Shown: one piece after another, positions 1-5,094 of the stretch
How the letters are laid out: the number at the start of each line of letters is the position of its first letter
How positions within the stretch are numbered: the stretch's first letter is position 1
Source: an uncultured Planctomycetaceae bacterium
GTDB lineage: Bacteria > Planctomycetota > Planctomycetia > Pirellulales > JACPPG01
DNA length: 5,302 nt
Direction of reading: 5' to 3'
Assembly (NCBI GenBank): GCA_945957305.1
Contig: CAMFLN010000305.1
Span: forward strand, 1 to 5,302
Program-made: the position numbers and the translations under genes
The notes under the pieces: generated by a model
Database searches by the model: none
The model's input: only the letters and a program-made list of their open reading frames with translations
What the model was told of the DNA's origin: nothing

Positions 1-1
1 G

Positions 2-88
2 GTGTACGAAGATCAGGAAACTAACAAGGGTGCGAACGCCCTCGCTCGCTTGTCCCGCTTCGCCGGGCTGAACGTTCTTTCCAGGTAA
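2..88 (+). CDS. Possible C-terminal end of a protein cut by the window edge
   Basis: Frame 2 is open from the left edge to a TAA at 86-88, giving 28 residues that end in SRFAGLNVLSR. The peptide is mixed and soluble-looking (VYEDQETNKGANALARLSR at its start), with no signal, membrane segment or recognisable motif. Its codons are unremarkable for this genome. I do not recognise the family from so short a tail. There is a competitor: the minus strand is also open from an ATG at 97 to the edge (MAHLPGKNVQPGEAG...), but it has no ribosome binding site. The plus reading is preferred because it looks more like a normal protein end and would converge with the minus-strand gene across the hairpin at 300-333. 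Confidence is low because 87 bases can stay open by chance. Confidence 0.35.
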   Translation: MYEDQETNKGANALARLSRFAGLNVLSR

Positions 89-296
89 GTGCGCCATGGG
101 CCCAAGTGTTGATACGGGGAGTTTCGTGCGGAAGAAGGCGCAACGAGTGCTGCCAGGGCGGCGTCTCAAGTGCCGGCAGCTAGCATACAAAAAAGATCGG
201 ATAGACGTTTGCGCAACTGGAACAATTCCCCCGAATTCCCCGTTTTACCGCAACCCGGACTGTAGAAGCTGCAGCAGGAGCATCGCTCGGCGCAAT
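89..296. other. Intergenic stretch with no supported gene
   Basis: The one long plus-strand frame here, with its ATG at 96, has an Arg/Cys/Ser-rich composition and runs straight through the terminator hairpin at 300-333. It also lacks a ribosome binding site. I see no RNA gene or clear promoter in this stretch. Confidence 0.5.
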
Positions 297-333
297 AAAA
301 AAGCTGGGCCTCTCATGAGAGAGGCCCAGCTTT
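297..333 (-). terminator. Rho-independent terminator of the Cys-rich protein gene
   Basis: There is a perfect 15-base-pair stem (300-314 with 319-333) and a 4-base loop (ATGA, 315-318). The core is GCTGGGCCTCTC and its complement. Read on the minus strand, the stem runs into six consecutive T (302-297) and then ATT, the classic intrinsic terminator layout. It lies about 130 bases beyond the stop codon at 465. On the plus strand the hairpin is followed only by TTTCAATCTT, so it may also stop a gene arriving from the left edge, but less efficiently. Confidence 0.88.
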
Positions 334-464
334 CAATCTTACGTTCCGTCGCATCCGGCCAATCCAAGGGACCAGTCGGACGAACAGACTAACCTACGGC
401 GCCGTCTAACTATCCCTAGAAACGAATGGTTGGAATCATTCCACAAGGACGGCACGCACGCGAA

Positions 465-875
465 CTAGGTCGCGGCGGGAGCCGGAGGAGGGGTCTCAGC
501 AGCCGGGGCTTCAGCAGCCGGGGCACTGCAGCCGCCCGAGCAGCCGCCGCCATTGCAGGCCGGAGCCGAGCAACCACCGTTGCAGCCGCCATTGCAGCTG
601 CTGCCATTGCAACCGCAGCAGCGGTTCTTCAGGCGGTGCAACAAGCCACAGCAGTGGTGACGACGACCATGGCAACCGCTGCAAGCCGAAGCCGAGCAAC
701 CACCATTGCAATCCGAAGCCGAGCAGCCACCGCCGTTGCAGCTACCGCCGTCGCAAGCGCAACCGCCGCAACCACGGTGACGGAAACCGGCCGAAGCCTT
801 GTTGTCAGCACCGACCAGGGCGATGCCGACCATCGCGACGAACATCGCAATGCCGAAAAACAGTGCACGATTCAT
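465..875 (-). CDS. Small secreted cysteine-rich repeat protein
   Basis: This 136-residue protein has a clear Sec signal: Arg3, a hydrophobic core at about residues 4-22, and probable cleavage after ASA at 29. The mature part carries 20 cysteines at 36, 39, 41, 46, 51, 56, 60, 65, 68, 75, 76, 86, 87, 89, 94, 98, 102, 107, 112 and 116. They sit in CNGG, CSAS and CSAP repeats either side of a basic His-rich core (residues 68-89: CHGRRHHCC, then LLHRLKNRCCGC). The tail (117-136) is Ala/Pro/Glu-rich without cysteine. The ATG is fixed by a GGAGGAG six bases upstream. Small Gly/Cys/His proteins of this style are common in planctomycete genomes and, as far as I know, have no assigned function. Disulfide-linked envelope protein or metal binder are the two natural inferences; neither is shown. 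The gene appears monocistronic, with its own terminator. I am confident that it is a gene, not of its role. Confidence 0.85.
   Translation of the reverse strand: MNRALFFGIAMFVAMVGIALVGADNKASAGFRHRGCGGCACDGGSCNGGGCSASDCNGGCSASACSGCHGRRHHCCGLLHRLKNRCCGCNGSSCNGGCNGGCSAPACNGGGCSGGCSAPAAEAPAAETPPPAPAAT
563..742 (-). repeat. Imperfect coding repeats of the Cys-rich gene
   Basis: Near-identical units of about 23 bases occur at 563-585, 689-711 and 717-742. On the plus strand they share GCCGAGCAACCACC followed by a TTGCA element. On the coding strand they spell CNGG-GCSA segments. The first unit lies in the C-terminal Cys block and the other two in the N-terminal block, separated by the unique CHGRRHHCC core. 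This suggests that the protein grew by short internal duplication. Differences are largely third-base or small indels of one codon. Confidence 0.6.
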
Positions 876-881
876 TCTAAA

Positions 882-888
882 CTCCTCC
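882..888 (-). promoter_or_regulatory. Strong Shine-Dalgarno site of the Cys-rich gene
   Basis: GGAGGAG on the minus strand lies six bases before the ATG at 875. It is the best ribosome binding site in the window and decides the start. It suggests high translation of this small exported protein. Confidence 0.85.
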
Positions 889-914
889 CACTAAACAGGT
901 ACCGTACCGAAAGG

Positions 915-940
915 GTTATAACCCAACCATTGCCGTCCAA
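915..940 (-). promoter_or_regulatory. Candidate promoter of the Cys-rich gene
   Basis: On the minus strand TATAAC (920-915) matches five of six positions of the sigma-70 -10 box. TTGGAC (940-935) lies upstream of it, but the spacer is only 14 bases, so the -35 assignment is weak. Transcription would start near 908, giving a leader of about 32 bases that contains the ribosome binding site. The -10 lies inside a perfect 12-base palindrome, GGGTTATAACCC (913-924). A second one, GGTACCGTACC, lies at 898-908, where transcription would begin. Confidence 0.35.
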
Positions 941-1335
941 CTCGTGTATCCATCCCCAGTCGTGACGGCTGACAATTGGGGCGGGACCTTCGGCCTAAGA
1001 CTCTTACTGCCTGCAATGCTGGTGTCCAGCACTGCTCAAGGCCAATCAACTTTAACGATTACTGCGTTCAAGCCGGCACAGCAGGCTAGGCCGGTTAAGT
1101 TAACACTGACGATTTCGTTGTCAAGGACCAAAACGGAAGGATAGAAAGAGGCGGGGCTTTGGGATGAACGGTCAAAATCGTCTGTGGAACTATAGAATCG
1201 GATTCCAGCACAAGTCGGAATGTGCGGAGAAAATCTGCGCGCCGCCGGATAATTTTCCGCGATAAAACTGGCGGAAATGACGGAAATGCTTGCGGCAGAA
1301 TAAATTGGGCGACTTTCGAATCGCTCTTCGCGCGC

Positions 1336-1368
1336 AAAAAAAGGACGCCCCGAGGGCGTCCTTTTTTT
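1336..1368 (-). terminator. Rho-independent terminator of the lipoprotein gene, probably bidirectional
   Basis: A perfect GC stem (GGACGCCC at 1343-1350 with GGGCGTCC at 1354-1361) and the three-base loop CGA are flanked by seven A on the left and seven T on the right. Both strands therefore show a hairpin followed by a T run. It lies 28 bases beyond the stop codon of the lipoprotein gene, which ends at 1396. It would end transcripts from that gene and, if read through, from the peptidase gene upstream. Confidence 0.92.
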
Positions 1369-1395
1369 ATTTGGCTTTTATTCTGGCGCGCTGCG

Positions 1396-2070
1396 CTATT
1401 GCCGCAGTACGTTCCCGCCCGCGGGTTTTTCCACAGCCGCAGGTTTTTGAGCCTGCGCTGCGGGCCCCTGCGGAGCCGGAGTTGCATTCTGCCCCTGGGG
1501 GGGAGCCTGCACCGCCTGAGCCTGGGCCGCCCCCCCGCTCGCGCGGCGTTGCATTTCTTGTTCTGCCAATTGTTGTTGGCGCATCATTTCCTCAGGCTGT
1601 TCGAAATCCAGCAACAAGGGTGGTTCGTTCGGAAAGATCTTCGTTGCCATGCCCGCAATGCGCCACCCTTGCGGATCGCGTCGCAAAGCCCAGACGATCT
1701 CGTCCGAATGGGGCTGACCATCTTCGCCGATGTCAGTCCACTTGCTGGCAACGTGGGCTAATTCATCCTTCGAGACGATTTCGACGTCACCCACTTCGAA
1801 CTTGGCCGTGTCGCTGCCTGGCGGGGCAACGACCAGCTCGTGCTTCTGTGTTTCCTGGCGAGCGAGCTCGGTCAGCATGAGCGATGCTTGCGCGTCGTTG
1901 CCGGTCCGCACCGCCTCGAGGAAAGTGCAGACGACTTTATCAGGCGACATGTCGCTGGTTGCAGATACGCCGCTACTTGGCGCCGTACCACTTGAATCGG
2001 CGGAATTGCATCCACCGGCGACGAGCAGACCAACGGCGACACATCCCACCCACAAGCTACGACGTTCCAT
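1396..2070 (-). CDS. Predicted lipoprotein with an NTF2-like domain
   Basis: The 224-residue product starts with MERRSLWVGCVAVGLLVAGGC, a lipoprotein signal peptide with the probable lipidated Cys at 21 (box VAGGC). A Ser/Thr/Gly linker follows to about residue 40. Residues 43-146 look like a small NTF2-like/DUF4878-type fold: an opening helix (PDKVVCTFLEAVRTGND, then a helix ending in ELARQE), strands around FEVGDVEIVS, and a closing hairpin, DEIVWALRRDPQGWRIAGMA. This helix-then-strand pattern is typical of such lipoproteins, but the assignment is by eye. Residues 160-176 form a charged Gln/Glu helix, and 177-224 is a disordered Ala/Gln/Pro tail. A GGAG nine bases upstream supports the ATG. 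It is probably anchored on the outer-membrane or periplasmic side. It follows the peptidase gene by 157 bases on the same strand. Its substrate or partner is unknown. Confidence 0.85.
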   Translation of the reverse strand: MERRSLWVGCVAVGLLVAGGCNSADSSGTAPSSGVSATSDMSPDKVVCTFLEAVRTGNDAQASLMLTELARQETQKHELVVAPPGSDTAKFEVGDVEIVSKDELAHVASKWTDIGEDGQPHSDEIVWALRRDPQGWRIAGMATKIFPNEPPLLLDFEQPEEMMRQQQLAEQEMQRRASGGAAQAQAVQAPPQGQNATPAPQGPAAQAQKPAAVEKPAGGNVLRQ

Positions 2071-2079
2071 GTCGAGAAT

Positions 2080-2083
2080 CTCC
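2080..2083 (-). promoter_or_regulatory. Ribosome binding site of the lipoprotein gene
   Basis: GGAG on the minus strand (within GGGACGGAG) lies nine bases before the ATG at 2070 and supports that start. Further upstream a TTGACC lies at about 2166-2161, but no convincing -10 follows it, so a separate promoter for this gene is not shown. Confidence 0.6.
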
Positions 2084-2227
2084 GTCCCTGAGTCGAGACT
2101 GCAGCCGCACTTACTCCTGCGTCGGCTGAGCGGGGCGAAGTTTGCCAGGAACCGAGAGATGGGTCAAGACGAGCTGGCATGCGCAGGCCAGAACGGCCGC
2201 GTTGCCAAAGGCCTACCGTGATCGCTG

Positions 2228-4309
2228 CTAGCGAGGAGGGGACAGCGTCACTTCGAGCGTCACGTCCTCTTTCCCCCGTTTGACGATCACCGGGACTTTG
2301 TCGCCGGCTTTGTATTTGCGCAACGCGCTGTCGAAATCTTCGAGGCTGCCGATCTTGCTATCGCCGAACTTGATGATGATGTCCCCCGCTTTCATCCCCG
2401 CCTTGTCGGCAGGGCTGTCTTTGGTCGCGCCGCTGATGGCATAGCCGGGTTGCTCCTGCCCGAAATCAGGAATGCTGCCGAAGTAAGGACGTTCGCCGTC
2501 TCCCCCCGCTGATTTTTCGCTGCTGGCAATCTCGACATACGTCGGGCGCTGGTCAGCTTCCGCCAAGACGCGGGCGGTCTCGGCCACCATCTCGGCCACG
2601 CGGCGCATTCCCGACACGTTGATCTTGTCGAAATCATCGCTTGGGCGGTGATAGTCGCTATGCAGTCCTGTGAAGAAATGCATCACCGGAATCTTGTGAG
2701 CGTAGAACGAGGAATGGTCGCTGGGGCCGGTCCCTCCATCCTTTTGTGTCAGGTCGAAACCAAAAGTCTCGTTCAGCTGGCTGATGAGGGGACCGAACTC
2801 AGGCGCCGTGTTGACGCCCTGAATGATCAATTTCTCATCCTTCAGCCGGCCGACCATGTCCATATTCAACATGGCCACGGTTTTGTCGAGCGGATAGAGC
2901 GGCTCCTTGCAGTAGCGGGCACTGCCGATCAGACCGCGTTCCTCGCCCGTGAAGGCGATGAACACAATCCGCCGCGGGAGCTTTTTGCCGCTGGTGGCCA
3001 GGATGCGAGCCACTTCGACCAGCGCGGCCGTGCCTGAACCGTTGTCGTCGGCGCCATTGTGAATTTCCTTGCCGCGGACAAAGGAGCCAGATCCTCCCAG
3101 GCCCAGATGATCGTAATGCGCGCCGATGACGATGGTCTCGTCCGCGTGCGGTCCCTCTCCCTCGAGAACTGCCACGACATTTTTGACTTCAGTTTCGCGG
3201 CGCAGAACGTTGACCTCGCCCGTCAAACGCCAACCAGGAATCTCGCGGCTATGGGGCGTCGGCCCGGCGTCGATCTCTTTCTCTAGCGTCGCCAGGTCCG
3301 TCGACAAGCCCGCCTTCAGTATGCGATCGATGGCCTCACGTCGTGCATGAATGACCGGGATACGCGCGGCTTCGCCCGGTCCGTCCGAGATTTGAAACGG
3401 GGCCAACGCATCCAATTCACTGGCCAGGTTTTTGCTTTGGGTCGTCACGGCGTCGAGCAGCTGCGTCAATTGCTCGTGATATTCCTGAGCTTGGGCCAGC
3501 GTCGGCTTGTCGAGCTTTTGAAACTCCGCCTGGGCCTGCGACACCGCGGCGATCGCCGACTGTAGTTGCGGGCGACGCCCTTCAATGCGCTTGCGCATTT
3601 CGGCCTCGGGCGAGACGAACACCACGGCCGCCGCGCCGTGTTCATAGGCGTTCGATACTTTGCGCCACATCGGTGCAAAGCGCGAATGTTCGACATTGCC
3701 CAATTTCTTTTGCTGCTGATCCTCCTGTGGCAAGCGACGTAAAATCACGACTGCTTTGCCTTCGACGTCGATATCGGCGTAATCGTCGTAGTCCTTATTC
3801 TTGGCGGTCACGCCGTAACCGGCGAAAACCAGTGGCACATCCAGCTTGCCCGACCCACCGATCGATAACGGGGTGAAATCTTCCCCAGATTTCAATTCGA
3901 TGGGTTCGCCCGTGGCGGGAGTCAGCGCCACATGATTGACTTCCCCGAGCTTCATGCTGGAGAGCATTTTGAATTTTTGAAATGGCGTGCCGTCGTACAG
4001 CTTGGTATTGAGCCCCAGGGCGGCAAATTGCTCGGCCAGGTAGTCGGCCGCCTTGTCCAGCCCGGGCAGGCCGATGCCGCGCCCTTCCAGCGAATCGTCG
4101 GCTAAGAAGCGGAGGGCGTCGGCGAGCCGCTGTTCACTGGCCGCCATGCCGGCCGCGTCAGCGCCGCGCGTCGGGCGCACGGCCGCCACGGCGATGACTG
4201 CGCTGACCGCGATTGCCAGCAGCAGGGCAGGCCGGCCGAAAACTGGAATCCGCCCCCGACGGAACGGGGCAAGTGCAGGACGAACATGGCGTGAGTCGTT
4301 TGCTGGCAT
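2228..4309 (-). CDS. Secreted M28 zinc peptidase with PA and PDZ domains
   Basis: This is a 693-residue exported metallopeptidase of family M28 (aminopeptidase Y/SGAP type), expected to remove N-terminal residues from peptides outside the cytoplasm. An Arg-rich N-terminus leads into a hydrophobic segment (about 27-44), either a signal peptide or an anchor. Residues 58-110 match the usual N-terminal helix region (FLADDSLEGRGIG). A PA-like domain covers about 140-235 and 305-335 and is split by a predicted coiled coil (about 240-302). The catalytic domain (about 370-585) keeps every expected residue: His398 and Asp400 in GAHYDHLG, bridging Asp421 in NGADDNGSG, catalytic Glu456 and zinc ligand Glu457 in FTGEERG, Asp484 in NMDMVGR, and His554 in SDYHRPSDD. 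A PDZ domain (about 607-690, with SPADKAGMKAGDIIIKFGD) ends the protein. No Shine-Dalgarno is visible, but 4309 is the only ATG upstream of the signal segment. The exact substrate is unknown. Confidence 0.95.
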   Translation of the reverse strand: MPANDSRHVRPALAPFRRGRIPVFGRPALLLAIAVSAVIAVAAVRPTRGADAAGMAASEQRLADALRFLADDSLEGRGIGLPGLDKAADYLAEQFAALGLNTKLYDGTPFQKFKMLSSMKLGEVNHVALTPATGEPIELKSGEDFTPLSIGGSGKLDVPLVFAGYGVTAKNKDYDDYADIDVEGKAVVILRRLPQEDQQQKKLGNVEHSRFAPMWRKVSNAYEHGAAAVVFVSPEAEMRKRIEGRRPQLQSAIAAVSQAQAEFQKLDKPTLAQAQEYHEQLTQLLDAVTTQSKNLASELDALAPFQISDGPGEAARIPVIHARREAIDRILKAGLSTDLATLEKEIDAGPTPHSREIPGWRLTGEVNVLRRETEVKNVVAVLEGEGPHADETIVIGAHYDHLGLGGSGSFVRGKEIHNGADDNGSGTAALVEVARILATSGKKLPRRIVFIAFTGEERGLIGSARYCKEPLYPLDKTVAMLNMDMVGRLKDEKLIIQGVNTAPEFGPLISQLNETFGFDLTQKDGGTGPSDHSSFYAHKIPVMHFFTGLHSDYHRPSDDFDKINVSGMRRVAEMVAETARVLAEADQRPTYVEIASSEKSAGGDGERPYFGSIPDFGQEQPGYAISGATKDSPADKAGMKAGDIIIKFGDSKIGSLEDFDSALRKYKAGDKVPVIVKRGKEDVTLEVTLSPPR

Positions 4310-4411
4310 GTGTCTTTACTGGAAGAGGGAAAATGGACGAGGGGGGGAATGGTAGGCTGGCTGCCCGCTCCAAGGTGAGCAGTAATCGAAGTGCCTTCTG
4401 CTCCAAAAGAA

Positions 4412-4440
4412 ATTCTCAGCCTTAGCGCATGCTGAGTCAA
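4412..4440 (-). promoter_or_regulatory. Candidate sigma-70 promoter of the peptidase gene
   Basis: On the minus strand, TTGACT (4440-4435, five of six) is followed after exactly 17 bases by GAGAAT (4417-4412, four of six). The start would be near 4405, leaving a leader of about 95 bases before the ATG. A 6-base inverted repeat, CTCAGC (4415-4420) and GCTGAG (4431-4436), spans the spacer and overlaps both boxes. That is a position where a repressor could compete with polymerase. The match is good but was found by eye. Confidence 0.42.
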
Positions 4441-4505
4441 GAATGCGCGTGCCGCACGGTGAAATCGCCAGGAGAAACATCATCGCAGGGCTCAGAAAAT
4501 CGCTT

Positions 4506-4534
4506 TTGACACACATGACGCCCCTCGCTATGCT
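4506..4534 (+). promoter_or_regulatory. Candidate sigma-70 promoter of the receiver gene
   Basis: TTGACA (4506-4511) is a perfect -35 box. After exactly 17 bases it is followed by TATGCT (4529-4534), which matches the -10 consensus at four of six positions including TAT and the final T. This is the best promoter-like pair in the window. Transcription would start near 4541, about 170 bases before the preferred TTG start, giving an unusually long leader. Confidence 0.5.
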
Positions 4535-4570
4535 TCCGACCCTTCAAACGATTAAGGTCCTGTAAGGGCG

Positions 4571-4596
4571 ATCGAGGAAGCCGTCATCCGCTCGAT
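4571..4596 (+). repeat. Inverted repeat in the receiver leader
   Basis: ATCGAG (4571-4576) and CTCGAT (4591-4596) are perfect complements separated by 14 bases, about 30 bases into the predicted transcript. It could be an RNA hairpin or a protein site. A match this short can occur by chance. Confidence 0.25.
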
Positions 4597-4627
4597 TGCA
4601 GGAGTAAGGATCCGAGGCGTTTGAGTT

Positions 4628-4651
4628 TCCGGGGGGGCCAGTGAACCCGGA
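4628..4651 (+). repeat. GC-rich inverted repeat in the receiver leader
   Basis: TCCGGG (4628-4633) pairs with CCCGGA (4646-4651) around a 12-base loop. The G run 4631-4637 allows several pairing registers. It ends about 50 bases before the ribosome binding site, so it does not occlude it directly. Confidence 0.3.
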
Positions 4652-4699
4652 CGGCGGTGTTCAAAGTGCGGGATCCCACCTTAGCCCGCGCGTCACAAT

Positions 4700-4706
4700 G
4701 GAGAGG
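4700..4706 (+). promoter_or_regulatory. Ribosome binding site that decides the TTG start of the receiver gene
   Basis: GGAGAGG lies four bases before TTG at 4711, and its GGAG part seven bases before. The alternative GTG start at 4657 has no such site. The ATG at 4698 is out of frame and stops after nine codons. Confidence 0.6.
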
Positions 4707-4710
4707 CTCC

Positions 4711-5094
4711 TTGGTCCCTCGCTATAGCGTGTTGATCGTGGATCCCCTGGAAGAAACGCACGAAGTTCTGCGCACAGCGCTCGAACCACGCGGCGTGCGA
4801 ATCTTTTGCACAGGGCAGCCAGCTCAAGGCTTGGCTATGGCTCGTCAGCACGAGCCGCATCTCATCGTGCTGGACGTCGAGCATTTGGCGAATTCAGGTA
4901 ATGTAGCCAATGAGTTCGCCGCGCGATCGGACCAACCGGCACGGTCGCTGCTCCTGATTGGCGGTCGGCAACAGCAAGCGACGGTGACCGCCGCGGGCGA
5001 GTTTGTCCGCAAACCCTACCACTACGGTCCGCTGATCCGTAAAATCGAGGAGTTGCTGGCAAGCTACCAGCAACCGGTTGCCCGAGCTGCCTGA
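4711..5094 (+). CDS. Small single-domain receiver-like protein, atypical
   Basis: From the TTG at 4711 this is a 127-residue protein, the usual length of a lone CheY-like receiver domain, with no output domain. The frame stays open upstream to a GTG at 4657 (145 residues). The TTG is preferred because of its ribosome binding site and because the fold begins at once with RYSVLIVDP. Visible landmarks are Asp11 in LIVDP, the phosphoacceptor candidate Asp55 in LIVLDVE, and Lys101-Pro102 in FVRKPYHYGPLI. Two features are off: only one acidic residue stands where receivers usually have a pair, and the switch Thr/Ser after strand 4 appears to be Gly84 (LLLIGG). It may still bind phosphate weakly or act as a phosphorylation-independent adaptor. 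No sensor kinase gene is adjacent. It is divergent from the peptidase gene. Confidence 0.8.
   Translation: MVPRYSVLIVDPLEETHEVLRTALEPRGVRIFCTGQPAQGLAMARQHEPHLIVLDVEHLANSGNVANEFAARSDQPARSLLLIGGRQQQATVTAAGEFVRKPYHYGPLIRKIEELLASYQQPVARAA

Larger units (their letters stand above)
876..1335. other. Long intergenic region between two minus-strand genes
   Basis: No frame on either strand has both a plausible start signal and protein-like composition. Besides the ribosome binding site and promoter candidate near 882-940, I see another -35-like TTGACA on the minus strand (1124-1119), but no good -10 at the right distance. There is also a small palindrome GAATCGGATTC (1195-1205) and a pair of CGGAAATG repeats nine bases apart (1272-1288). 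None of these is enough to call a function. Confidence 0.5.
4310..4710. promoter_or_regulatory. Divergent control region between peptidase and receiver genes
   Basis: This gap of about 400 bases separates two genes that point away from each other, so it must hold start signals for both. Candidate promoters lie at 4412-4440 (leftward) and 4506-4534 (rightward), separated by 65 bases. Two seven-base G runs (4341-4347 and 4631-4637) fall in the predicted leaders. Inverted repeats lie at 4571-4596 and 4628-4651. I see no supported coding frame or RNA gene. Confidence 0.6.

Noticed and set aside
431..443. Palindrome TGGAATCATTCCA downstream of the Cys-rich stop
   Set aside because: The arms pair around a single base, too tight for a stable RNA hairpin, and there is no T run. 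The real terminator lies further on.
426..965. Long plus-strand frame rich in Ala, Thr and Arg
   Set aside because: It is the exact antisense of the Cys-rich gene. Its low-complexity composition is produced by the repeated Cys/Gly/Asn codons on the other strand, and it has no ribosome binding site.
1272..1288. Tandem CGGAAATG repeat with a nine-base period
   Set aside because: There are only two copies, with no further units or link to a promoter, so this is likely chance.
1095..1487. Minus-strand frame of 130 codons overlapping the end of the lipoprotein gene
   Set aside because: It crosses the terminator at 1336-1368 and has an Arg/Lys/Leu composition without a start signal, so it is a chance frame.
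1222..1880. Overlapping plus-strand frames
   Set aside because: They read through a strong terminator hairpin and then lie antisense to the lipoprotein gene. Their composition is Arg/Pro-rich and not protein-like.
2109..4608. Shared 11-base string GCAGGAGTAAG upstream of the lipoprotein (minus, 2119-2109) and in the receiver leader (plus, 4598-4608)
   Set aside because: Several matches of this length are expected by chance in a window this size, and the two sites lie at different distances from their genes.
4657..4710. GTG start giving an 18-residue N-terminal extension of the receiver
   Set aside because: There is no Shine-Dalgarno before it, the extension is not part of the receiver fold, and the TTG at 4711 has a good site.
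4698..4727. Nine-codon ATG frame (MERLLGPSL) overlapping the receiver start
   Set aside because: It could be a translationally coupled leader, but its ATG overlaps the GGAGAGG that serves the TTG start and it has no good site of its own.
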